Assembly (NCBI RefSeq): GCF_003265705.1
Contig: NW_020312894.1
Coordinates: 5,947,166-6,011,165, forward strand
DNA length: 64,000 nt
Reading direction: 5' to 3'
Source: Callorhinus ursinus
Taxonomy: Eukaryota; Chordata; Mammalia; Carnivora; Otariidae
Shown here piece after piece: positions 1 to 10,285 of this stretch. The notes under the pieces were generated by a model. The model saw nothing but the letters and a program-made list of their open reading frames with translations. It was not told where the DNA came from and did no database searches. The translations under genes were made by a program, and so were the position numbers. Numbering within the stretch: the stretch's first letter is position 1; each line of letters starts with the position of its first letter.

Positions 1-1040
1 TGGCCAAGAATCATCGTTTCTTAGATGTTTTACTTCCATCACCAGTGCTGATTTTCCTTCTGGTGTTATTTTTCCCGAAGAAACAATATTAAAAAAGGAT
101 GACTTTTGGAGAGCTGCCGCCTGAGAAATGGCCCGTAGGGAATAAAGCTTTGTGGGTGTAAGCATCCCAGGTTTAGGGTGCAGATGCTCAGTGTCCCCAG
201 GCTCTAGGTGGGGTTAGCCAGGTGTTCTGGGCAGAGGAAATAGGGCAAGGGCCTGGAGCAAAAGACAACATGCATGTTCACCTGCCATGCTGGGAGGACG
301 GAAGTAGCAAGGCAGCCAGATCTTAGAGAGGTCCACAAAGTTATGCTGTGCCATCACGGTGGAGGACCACTGAGGAATTCCATAGGGTTGTATAGTATAG
401 GTTTTAACCCTGCCCCCAAAGAGGTCTGGCCTTTGTTCTCAGCTTCTGGGAGGTGATCTCTAAGCCTTGGGGATGTCCTGCCTGATAGGAGTGTCTTTGT
501 TTTCCTGGGGGCCTTGGGCCAAGCAGGATCATAACAATTTGAGGTAGGGTGGGGACTTAGGGTCACATGGTATCAGGTGACCTCTGGAGGGGCTGGTGAC
601 CACTCAGCTCCAACAGCAATCAACCATGTCTATGTCATGGCACCCCAGTACAAACTTGGACACCAAGACTCTGGTGAGCATCCCTCGTTGGCAACACTCC
701 GTGCATATTGTCACACATCGAAGCTGTTCCTGACTCCACAGGGGGAGGACGATGGAAGCTATGCATTTGGTATTTTCCTGGACTCTGACCATGAACCTCT
801 TCCCTTGGCTGATTTTAATATGCATCCTTTCCTTGTCATAAACCGTAACCACAAGTATAAGTTTTCAGGGAGTCCTGTGAGTCATTCTAGCCAGTTATCA
901 GAACTGGAGGTGGTTTTGGGAACTCCTTCCACTGAACTGGCAGTTGGTACCAGAAGTGAGGGTGGACTGTGTGCCCTTCACATTTGCAGCTGGCTCATCT
1001 TTTCAGGAGTGGTTAAAATCTTCTGTGGACGACACTCTCA
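1..1040. other. Unclassified sequence, no supported gene
   Basis: I recognise no repeat family or gene here. An open frame of 156 codons lies at 577-1047 on the plus strand. It has no motif I know, no flanking splice signals that stand out and ordinary composition, so I treat it as chance. Confidence 0.4.
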
Positions 1041-1670
1041 AAAATAACATTTAATGATTATAAATGTAATAATATTCTTTATTAAAATTACAGAACATTT
1101 AAAATATGTAAAAGTGAAAATCATCCTCTCTTGCAAGCATGCATGTACGTGCGCACACACACAGAGATGAGTAGATATTTTTTTTGCTTTTAGCCCGGGT
1201 ACCTGGCTTATTTCCTAAGGCCTTCCTGGGACTTGCAATCCCAGGGCAGCAACAGTGAGGGAGAGGGAAGAAGGCAGAGAAGAAGGAGAAAACCCAAACA
1301 TCAGGGAGTCCATTATTGAGCTATCAAGAGCTTCACGAGAGAACAGAGCGGCCTGTCTTCCAAGTCTCAGAACAGGCTGTTGGGTTTGAAAAGGAGAGCT
1401 GCTTATCTGAAGGCTCCTTCTCTTGCCCCTCACTGGGCAAATTTTGCCCCATGGGACATCAGCTTCCAGGCATTTCTGTGCTTTGGGCTACCAGCCTCTA
1501 GCTGTAGAGGTAGAGGAGAGAGCCAGTCCCACCATGCAGCTCAGGCATGGCCCACGGGGATTTTTGATGAGGAACTGGCTGCTAGACCAGTGGGGCCTGA
1601 AACCAAGCCCACATCCAGCCTTGGCTGAGGAAACTGAGGCAGGCAGGGTCAGGAGAATGAGTAATGGCAG

Positions 1671-1750
1671 CAGACAAGGCCCCGGGGGCGGGGGTGGGGG
1701 TGGGGGATCACAGACAAGGCCCCGGGGGCGGGGGTGGGGGAGGGGGATCA
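1671..1750. repeat. 40-bp G-rich minisatellite, two copies
   Basis: Two head-to-tail 40-bp units (1671-1710 and 1711-1750) each begin cagacaaggccccggggg and end ggggatca. They differ at one position (t versus a at 1741). Each unit holds several runs of five G separated by single bases, a strong G-quadruplex pattern on the plus strand. The near identity suggests a recent duplication. Confidence 0.95.
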
Positions 1751-1774
1751 GGAGAGCAAGTAAACTGGGTCCAT

Positions 1775-2090
1775 GACAAGATAATGTATAATTTTCTCAT
1801 TAAACGATATGCCATTAATTTGTTATTAGACAAATATCTGATTCAAGCATACACATAATTTTTAAATGGCTGTATAGTTTCTTACTGGCTATAAATCATG
1901 TATTCATGCTCTATTGCTAGACCTTTATACTGTGGCCAAGTTTTTGGTGTTCAATCAGAGCTCTGATGAATATCATTATACGTACTTTTTTGGACCACAT
2001 TTCCTTGGGATATGTTTCTGGAAATAGAAAAGTTAGGTCAGAGAGGAAAATTGTGCTTTCAAAGTTACATAAATGAGGTTTCTGAGTCTC
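1775..2090 (-). mobile_element. Old L1-like 3' UTR fragment
   Basis: AT-rich sequence resembling the antisense of an old mammalian L1 3' UTR. It includes wording like aaatggctgtatagtttctt, and further on a ccttgggatatgtttctgg segment that matches the usual 'cctaggataaattcctag' region. It is strongly diverged. AT-rich sequence at about 1045-1180 may belong to the same element. The family assignment is from memory. Confidence 0.4.
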
Positions 2091-2099
2091 AGACTCTTG

Positions 2100-3045
2100 A
2101 ATGCGTCTCTTGAGCACCTGGAAGATTCTCTTGGCCTGGGAGGCAGACTTGGGACCAAGACCTCCCTAAGAAATGGCTGAAGTCCCCAGTTGGCCATCAC
2201 CACTGTATCACAGAGAAGACCCTGGCTAAGGGGGTAGGAGGCCTGATGGAAGTCACAGAAGTGTCCACGGCTGAGGGAATTGGGTAGGGATGAATCACTA
2301 GGTAGTGATCAGAAGGTAGACAATGCATTTGTGAATGGCCAGCACAGCGAAACTGAAAACAAAACAAAGACAAGATTTGTGTGCTACCCAAGAAAACTAT
2401 GTGAGAGGCAAACCTGTGACCCCCGTTCTTGTGCTGTGAATACGGTGCGCTCCCCCCCACCCGCCACTCCCCATTCTCAGGGCCTCAGCCACAGGACATC
2501 TTCCAGAACTTTCCTCCCCCCAGATCTCATTCTGGGAAAGACTTTGCATACAAAGCACATTTATCAAATAGCAGGTCAGTGCTACTGCAATGACGTGCTA
2601 TGAAGCCAACCAAAGCAATTTTAAAAATGAGTATTTTAATGAGCATCTGTAGCTTTAGCCAGAGAAGCACACAGGAAACAGAGAGCAGACCCCCATTGCT
2701 ACCTTGTCAGACTCCGTCTCGGTGGGAACCACTAGGTGGGAAGCGCTGGGCACCCAAAGGTGTCTGCAGCTTTGCATTTGGTGGCATTACGGAGCCTGGC
2801 TTCTTGGAGCTGCCCTGGCTGGTTTCCTCTCTTTTGCAGTAACTAGGTCTCACAGGTGGTTCTGCCTCTCCACTGCTCAGCAGGGCAAGAGGGCTGGGCC
2901 CAACCAGTGATGTTTACCTTGGGTGCTAGAGCAGCTTCACGGCACACCTGGGGCGCGTTAGCTGGCCTTGGTTTCCAGGGCCTGAGCGCTGCACGGGCAC
3001 TGCGCCCCCGACCCTCCTTTTATTCCTCTTGGGAGACAGCAGCTT
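2100..3045. other. Unclassified sequence
   Basis: No gene, RNA gene or repeat that I can name. Short open frames occur but lack recognisable motifs. Confidence 0.4.
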
Positions 3046-3049
3046 TGGC

Positions 3050-3135
3050 AGCTTTTGTAGAGTTGAAAACTCAAGCTCTGAGAGGTGATGGAACTTGCTT
3101 GAGGCTGTGTGATCATTGCAGAAATGCAACGACCT
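3050..3135 (+). mobile_element. MIR fragment
   Basis: The segment around 3066-3115 (aactcaagctctgagaggtg, then cttgcttgaggctgtgtgat) matches the conserved MIR core order 'aaactgaggctcagagaggt ... cttgcccaaggtcac'. Only the core is recognisable. Confidence 0.55.
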
Positions 3136-3379
3136 GAAGCCACGTTGGCAGACCCATCTGCTTTCTAGTGGCCTGAAATGTGGGCAGAGTCAGGGAGGGC
3201 TCCCTGGGGGAGGTGAGCGGAGGTGTGAGAGGCTGGTCAGACTTTCCCAGGTAATCAAGGAGAAAGCGGGAGACTGAGTGGGCATGAATGAAGCCGGACT
3301 TGGCAGTGTCGGATAAACGTGAATCTGGACTTAGGTTTGGGGGAACTTTGCTTGAAAGGAGATAGGGGGCGGGGACTCC

Positions 3380-4204
3380 TGCGCGAAGAACACTCGACCC
3401 TGAGCTGCGCAAGCTCCCTAAGGTCCGCCGGAAAAGGTTTTCCTTTCGGAGGAAGGAGTAAACAGCCCGGAAAGAACAGGTGTGGGGGAGTCAGAGGGCA
3501 GGGTGGCCAGGCGGTGGGTCAGGGAATGTTTGACCTGGAGGTCAGCGGATTCTCAGGAGGGGACACCGGGTAGCTGTTCATTTTACCAACGCTCCGGGAC
3601 AAACGCAAGAGCCTGGGGAAGGGGAGATCTGATGGGAGTTTGCTCAAGTTCCGTCAGCGGTGTTTTGTCCAGATTGGTCAGTGTGCACAAATAGTTCAGC
3701 CAATCACTTAGGAGACAAAGAATGGGAATTTGCGGGGAGGAGGTCAGCATTGGCTTTATCGTAGGTACAGGGGGTCATCTGGGAATTGCGAATATTAGTA
3801 AGGGGAGCCCTCAGTACAGTAGAGCCAGGGGCTGGCAGGGGGAGTGCTCTCGCCCCGCTGCTTGTCCCCAGTTGCCAATCCAACAGGGAGAGAGGGGCCT
3901 TGCACTTGGATACAAGTTTACTCTCCTCGCAGGAAAGAAAGGTTTTCTTCCCCAGCCCCCCAACAGCCCAGCCAATGAGAGAGGCTCACAACTCAGCCAA
4001 TGAAAAACCACCATAGTTGGAACTCCTAGTTTACTCCGTGGACTTTTGGTTTAGGGACAGCCCTCCCAACGTCTCTTTTCCCTCTTCTTTGTTCTAGGAA
4101 CTTGCCTACGGTTTTGCTTGTTGCAGACTGCAATTCCCTGCTATTCCTTAATAAACCCACTTTTGCTGGTAAAATAACCTGGAGTTTTATTTTGAAGGTT
4201 AACA
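3380..4204 (+). mobile_element. Probable solo LTR of an ERV (class I-like)
   Basis: An LTR-like block with six CCAAT or ATTGG boxes (3673, 3700, 3749, 3875, 3972, 3997). A pyrimidine-rich U3/R-like stretch follows, then an AATAAA signal at 4150-4155 about 50 bases before a ...ttaaca terminus near 4204. Multiple CCAAT boxes followed by a promptly placed polyadenylation signal are typical of gammaretrovirus-like LTRs. The 5' boundary is unclear: starts near 3382 or at tgtggggg (3480) are both possible, and I see no clean target duplication. No gag/pol/env frame is visible on either side. It could instead be an unrelated promoter-like sequence. Confidence 0.45.
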
Positions 4205-5337
4205 GAATCTTATCACGCCCCACGGGGAAGGTGATTCTCTGCAGGAAGCCACGCTCCTAACACAAAAGGGTCGGTGGGGGGCCGGTCATAACCATCCCGG
4301 TTGTGCAGAGCTGTGCAGAGCACAGGGCTCGGGAACATTCCACAGTGAGCAGACACAGAAGGAGCAGGAAGGGTAGGCTGTGAACCGAGGCTGGAGGACT
4401 TAGACCACCGCGCACTAGGCAAGCGGCAGAGCATCGGTGGGTGCTGTGGTCTTGCTGTGCTTGTCACCCATGCACGTGGCTTCGGTGGCTGGACCTCTAC
4501 GGTCAGGAGCTCTTCTCTCCAGAACGGTGGGTCCCAAGCCCAGCATTCTCCAAGAACGAAGCGGGAAGACTCAGCTGAGGAACCAGGGAACGCCAACGGG
4601 TGCTCTGCGTCCCAGTCCCAGACAACTTGCTGGGCCTTGGGGTTGGCCGCTTCCCCACGCAAGAGGCCCAAAGCTTGGAAGACGCTTTGCTTGGAGCTAC
4701 CAAGCAAAGTCAGGATTCGGACAAAAGCCCAAAATTTGGTAGTTGGGATCACCTTCTCGGTTCGCCTAATGTCCTTCAACTGTCTGGTTACCGCATGATC
4801 AAACTGGCAGCGGCCGGCTTGGGCACAGATCAGGAGGAAGCTCTCAGTCGGCTTGGTAAGTTGCAGGTTTCAATTAGAAGTATGTGCTTAACTATAATTT
4901 AGTCTCACCGGTTGGTCTTTGCCTTGAAAGATCCATTTAATTATCTTTGCTTAAAACCTACAGGGTGTAAATAGAAGCATCTGTAGAGGAAGACTACTTA
5001 AAAAACCCCCACAAGTTTGGGGCAAAAAACTAATTTCCTTTCTTTTTGGTTGACCAAGAAATATTTCAGGGGTGCTTTTGTAGGCAAGCTGGCTGAGAAT
5101 GTGGTTGTGAGTTTTCCGGAACGCCGCGGGGTGCCTTTGGAGCAGAACCTCAGGACACAGTGGCTGGTGGTGGTTGTGTGTCCTGCTGTGGGGCCAGAGG
5201 TTGCAGGTGATCCACCTTCAAGCCTTGGAGAGGTTCTTGCCTGTTCAGCATTGGGGAACATCCTGGGACACGGCAGGGAGGCTCCAACCCCCTGCCCCCT
5301 TCTTGTTGAGTTCCAGCTCCAGAGATGCTGTGCCAGG
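4205..5337. other. Unclassified CpG-containing sequence
   Basis: This stretch follows the LTR-like block and has more CpG than most of the window up to about 4860. I see no primer-binding site and no retroviral frame. Overlapping open frames on both strands (4213-4902) look like by-products of the higher GC. A gtaag follows an open stretch at 4856 but no partner exon is evident. Confidence 0.35.
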
Positions 5338-5354
5338 CTTGGGGAATTTTTCTT

Positions 5355-5556
5355 TCTTTTTTTTTTTTTTTTTCAAAGATTTTATTTATTTATTTGAGAG
5401 AGAGAGAGAGAGAGAGAACATGAGACGGGGGAGGGTCAGAGGAAGAAGCAGACTCCCCGCTGAGCAGGGAGTCCGATGCGGGACTCGATCCGGGGACTCC
5501 AGGATCATGACCTGAGCCGAAGGCAGTTGCTTAACCAACTGAGCCACCCAGGCGCC
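5355..5556 (-). mobile_element. CAN-SINE with perfect 17-bp target duplication
   Basis: The antisense tail (T-run, then aaagattttatttatttatt and a GA repeat) is followed by the tRNA-related head ending gagccacccaggcgccc. The flanks carry an identical 17-bp duplication, cttggggaatttttctt, at 5338-5354 and 5557-5573. The perfect duplication and complete head mark a young insertion. Confidence 0.97.
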
Positions 5557-5639
5557 CTTGGGGAATTTTTCTTACACCATTAAACTAGCCTTGTATGCAA
5601 CACAGGGCCTTATTCTGACTTCTGGTAACTCTGTAGGGG

Positions 5640-5775
5640 AGGCGTGGGTGTTCCCCACAATTTATAGATGCCACTGGAATATAAGCTCTGTGAGGGCAGG
5701 GGTTTTTGTCTCTTTTATTCACTTGTCTATCTTTAGCATCCCCAAATACCGGGCACTGGGTAGGTAATGTGCCTG
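5640..5775 (+). mobile_element. L2 3' end
   Basis: Contains ataagctctgtgagggcagg followed by gtctcttttattcacttgtc and 'agcatccccaaataccgggc'-type wording. This matches the classic L2 terminus 'gctccttgagggcagggactgtgtctt...cccagcacctggcac'. Confidence 0.7.
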
Positions 5776-5779
5776 AGAG

Positions 5780-6770
5780 CAGAGCCAGAGTTTAGACCCT
5801 GCACTTTCTTCTCTTTCTGTTCCTCACTTTATGTATCTGTCACGAGCACCTCCCCGTTCTGCGGGAGTAGCTATGTGGCTGGCTTAGATGTGTTTCAAGC
5901 CCCCCTCCAGGTGGAGTCTATAACTCTGTGAAGAATCACGTGTAAAGCGTGGATGCCAGCTGGAATGATTCTACTCAGATTTTTGGATGGGCTGTCTTGC
6001 ACAGTTGGCCCTGGAGGCTGGGGACGTTACGTCCTCGCTTTCCTGGTGGTGACCTGACACTTCTGGGCCATCCTAACTACCCATGTACTGCTGAAAGGCT
6101 GCTCCGAAGCAGAGCCCACCTGGGTACCTGGCCAGGGTCCTCGGTCTGCCTGGGGTGAGAGGCTGTGCACGCCAGACCTGGCCTCTCCCAGCTTTTCTGA
6201 TGCTCCTTTGGCCTGGATAGTGCCAGGCTGGTAGGTGATGGAGGATGTGGATGTAAGGCTCAAGGAAAGGGGGGGCCATGTGTTTGGGGCAGAGCCCGGT
6301 CTTGTGTCCAGGAATGTCTCCTGACCGGTGGCGTCCCCGAGGCCTTGGCACTGCCCCTCTCCCGGGTGCAGAGAGCAGCTAAGCAGGAGGGGGGAGCTGC
6401 AGCGTTCCCTTGGCTGGAAGTGCCAAGCCTGTTATCTGACCGAATTCAGAAGAGAGGGAAAGACTCTTCCCTGGGAGAGTCAGGCAAATGGAAATCAAAC
6501 TGTCTTGTTTCCTGATGATAAAGACTCCGTAAGGGGACAGGCTCAGGTGTGGACATCATCCTATCCTCTCTCCACCCCAGCGCCAGAGCTGCCGTCACTC
6601 TTCTTGAGAGAGCAGAGCAAGAGAGATCCGAAGGGTGCCCTTCCTCTCCTCTGTCCCGAGGACTTCCAGCTCCTGGAACATGCTGTCTGCTGCACAACGA
6701 CTCCGGGCTTTAGATCCGTCCACATGGGGCTGTGTGTTTAGTGGGGCTCACTTTGAAACACTCAACAAGG
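5780..6770. other. Unclassified sequence
   Basis: No gene or named repeat recognised. The open frame at 6328-6741 (137 codons) has no recognisable domain. Confidence 0.4.
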
Positions 6771-6774
6771 GGCA

Positions 6775-7005
6775 ACCTCTTCAGGTGGTTAGGAGCACAG
6801 ACTTGAGCCGTTCAGCTCTGGTTAGAGTCCTGCCTTTGCCCTCAACTGCCCCCGAAGTCCCCCCTTCCTCATCTGTAAAGTGGGGCTAATACCAGTTCCT
6901 CTCTCAGGTGGCGTCGTGAGGATGAAACGAGACGATGCATAAAAGATGCTTTGCTCCGTGCCTGGCACGTGGTAAGCGCTCAAGTAATAATGGTGTTAAG
7001 CTATG
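6775..7005 (+). mobile_element. Near full-length MIR
   Basis: Starts with the tRNA-like part (aggtggttaggagcacagac). It then runs through the core (cctcatctgtaaagtggggc) to the end (cctggcacgtggtaagcgct, then caagtaataatggt). All three sections are in the expected order, and this is the most complete MIR in the window. Confidence 0.9.
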
Positions 7006-7009
7006 TCAT

Positions 7010-7845
7010 CTACCAGTGACCTCTAATGCTCCCATTACCATGAGTCATAAAATTTTCAGACATTGGGTTTCATAAGACCTCTCCAACTCTGTATTCTGTG
7101 GTTTAGAGTGTGTTAGATTATGAAAACCACCTTCTCATTTGTCAAACATTCTAGGAGTGTGGAATTACTTAGTTCCTTGTTCTTTGGGAAAAGCTAGCAT
7201 GACACCCATGCGTCCCTAGCTTCCTGGAGGACCAGAGATTTTGACCTTACACGGGAAGAGATCCACTGGCTTCGTGGTCACACCCTGTACACCCAGAAGA
7301 GGCACATGCTCTCTGTTTAACACGCCGTATTCCTGTTGTGTACAACTAATACTTAATCTTTCACTTGCTTTATTTATTTTGGCGTTTTTAAGCATCTCAT
7401 CCCTGTGACTTTGTGTTTGGGATTATTTTTCTCAGATGCTTTATCTGGCATTTATCCAGCTAGAATCTCATTTCCTTATTTTCTGGCTGTTTATAATCTC
7501 CTCAGGGCCATTTTACTTATTTGGCCTTTCTTCCCTGGTATTCTTCAAACTGCCCAATTTAGTTATAAGGATGCCACAAATTAACAGCATAGTGTTTGAG
7601 ATTCCATTTGCCCATCTCTGTGTGGATTTAGCCAGCCTGCAGGTCTGGATTTTCAGGCTCTGAATTAGCATTTTAAAAAATAAGCCGTTCATTCTATTAA
7701 GATATTCTCCCCAGCCCATCTGACTCTTGAATAGTTTAGTATGTATCTAAATTTGCCTATAATTGGATATAATTCAATTAGTTTAGCCCAGAACCAAGTA
7801 ATATTAATCAGTGATATTGTTATGATGGACATATTGGTACACTTT
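7010..7845. other. Unclassified AT-rich sequence
   Basis: No gene recognised. Some phrases have an L1-like feel on the minus strand, but nothing is clear enough to assign. Confidence 0.35.
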
Positions 7846-7850
7846 GAATT

Positions 7851-8027
7851 TTTTTTAAATTTATTTGTCGGAGAGAGAGAGAGCACAAGCAGGGGAAGCG
7901 GCAGGCAGAGGGAGAAGCAGACTCCCGGATGAGGAGGGAGCCCGATGCGGGACTTGGTCCTAGGACCCAGGGATCGTGACCAGAGCCGAAGGCAGACGCT
8001 TAACTGACTGAGCCACCCAGGTGTCCC
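7851..8027 (-). mobile_element. CAN-SINE
   Basis: An antisense tail and GA-rich section is followed by the head ending gagccacccaggtgtccc. The flanks share a short tgaattttttt-like duplication (about 7845 and 8028), so the boundary is well supported. Confidence 0.92.
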
Positions 8028-8166
8028 TGAATTATTTTTTTTTCAAATGTGTGCCTGAACTTCAGAGTTCTGTGAGTTCTTTCAGCTTTGACCTCTGCTT
8101 CCTATCCCTTTGATTTTTTAAAAAATCAACTTTTATAATAAGAGTTTTAGATTTACAGAATTATTG

Positions 8167-8281
8167 GGGCACCTGGGTGGTTCAGTCAATTAAGCGTCTG
8201 ACTCTTGAGCTCAGCATCCTGAGTTCAAACCCTGTGTTGGGCTCCACGCCGGGTGTGGAGCCTCCTAAAATAAAGTAAAAT
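8167..8281 (+). mobile_element. Short CAN-SINE variant in the old L1
   Basis: The head gggcacctgggtggttcag and tRNA-like body are followed directly by a short gtgtggagcctcctaaaata end, without the long CT-rich section. An 18-bp duplication with one mismatch flanks it (agatttacagaattattg at 8149-8166; ...attactg at 8282-8299). It is inserted in the L1 3' UTR. Confidence 0.93.
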
Positions 8282-10260
8282 AGATTTACAGAATTACTGC
8301 TGGAATAGTACACACAGTTCCCAAATACCCATATCAGTACTCTCTGTTGTTGATGTCTTAGATTAATACAGCATATTTGTCACAATTCATGCAAAAATGT
8401 TGCTATAGTATTATTGGTTAAAGTTCATAGTTTATTAGATTTCCTGAGTTTTTACCTAATGTCCTTTTTCTGCCCCAGGATTCCATCTGTGATCCCATAT
8501 CACATTGAGTCGGTCTGTCTCCTCCGGCTCCTCCTGGCTGTGGAGGTTTCTCAGACTTTCCTTGTTTTTGATGACCTTGACAGTTTTAAGGAGTACTGGT
8601 CCTATATTTCTGAGAATGTCCTTTAATTGGGATTTGTCTGTTTTTTTCTCATGATTATACTGGGGCTATGGGTTTTGGGGAGGAAGACAGCAGAGGTGAA
8701 GTGCTATTCGCATCACTTCCTATCAAGGGTACATACTATCAATAGGACATGTTGATGTTGACCTTAACCACCTGGCTGAGGTCATTCTGTGTGTCTCTGC
8801 ACTGTAAAGTTAGGCTCTGTTTCTCCCTTTCCCTACTGTACTCTTTGGAAGAAAGTCACCATATGCAGCCCACACTTGCGGGGGGTGGGGAGGAAGGGGC
8901 TGTGCTCCCCTTCCTTAAAGGTAGCATTGTTACATAAATTATTTGGAATTATTTGGCATGGAAGATTTGTCTACTCTTTCTTATTTCTTACTTGCTAATT
9001 TATTTTCACCACATGGACTCCCATCTTTATTTAATACTTCGGGTGAAAACCTAAGAGTACTTTATTTTGTCAGTCACATTTTTCCGGTGTTGGCCATTGG
9101 GAGTGCTTTCAGTTGGCTCCTGTCCACATCCTTTCTTTTTTAAGCACTTCCTTGCACTCCTGTATTCTCCAGGCTCATCTTATATATTTCCTGTCCCAGT
9201 GCAAGAATCAGCCATTTCTCTAAGGAGCCCTGTTTCCTTTCATTGGAGAATGGTATTAGAAACCAACATCTGGGTGCTAGGTGCACTTGTTGCTACTGAG
9301 CTATCATTTCTTTTAGGTCCTCTCACTGGACAGAGCAACAGATATATGTGTGTATATTCAACCAAGTCTAGACACACAGCTATAAATATTTCTGTGTGCA
9401 ACCATCTGTATCTGTATCAAGCTGAACATGAGTTTAGCATACTTAGGTCTCCAGTCGTAATCATTCCCACATGGGTTGTCTGGCCTACCCCCCTTGCTTA
9501 TCTTTATTCCGCACTCCAACTTGGGAAACCTGGCTCCTGCCGTTTGTTAACTGCTCATATAAATGTATAATGGAACTGTTACCACATATCTCCATGGCAA
9601 ACAATTTTATCAGCTAAGGTGCTTATGTCTTGTTGCTTTTGCCTTGGGTCTTACAGCCTCTACTCATTTCCAGGATTTTCTAGCTATGTACCTTATCGCT
9701 CACCCCATTCAGTGAGCTTCATATGTATTTTAATACATTTAGATTCTTCTGTCACATTCTGTTTTCCATCCTGGGATTCCCCCAATGATTTTTTGATAAT
9801 TTTGCCTGATTACATGCATTAAGATTTACTTTTTGTGCTGTCAAGTTTATGGGTTTTGACAAATGCCTGTTGTCTTATAGTCACCATTACAATATCAAAC
9901 AGAATAGTTTTGCTGCCCTAAAAATCCTGTGTGCTATCCACTCCACCTTCCCACCCCCACCTGGAACCCCTGGCAACCGTAGAACAGTAAACCATGTCTA
10001 CGGTCTCTATAGTTTGCCTTTTCCAGAATATCATAGACTTGGAATCACACAGAATGTAGCCTTTTCAGAATGGCTTCTCTCACTTAGCAATATGCATTTA
10101 GGATTAATTCATGTCTTTTCATGATTTGATGGCTCTGAATAATATTCTATTGTATGGATATATGATAATTTGTTTATACATTCACCAACTGGTGGGCATT
10201 TTGGTTATTTCCAGTTTTTGGCAATTCTGAATGAAGCTGTCATAAGTGTGTCCACAGGTT

Positions 10261-10285
10261 GTGTGTGTGTGTGTGTGTGTGTGTG
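10261..10285. repeat. (GT)12 microsatellite
   Basis: Uninterrupted GT dinucleotides within the old L1. It is a likely length-variable locus. Confidence 0.98.

Noticed and set aside
577..1047. 156-codon open frame on the plus strand
   Set aside because: No domain, signal or splice context recognised. The opposite strand is also open over part of it (604-852), and the length is plausible by chance in 64 kb.
4213..4902. Overlapping open frames of 100-188 codons on both strands
   Set aside because: Several frames are open at once because of base composition. None shows a motif.
5380..5556. tRNA gene
   Set aside because: The tRNA-like A and B boxes here and in the other copies belong to CAN-SINEs, with SINE tails and target duplications.
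9067..9570. 167-codon open frame
   Set aside because: It lies in the 3' UTR of the old L1, antisense to it. It is not a gene.
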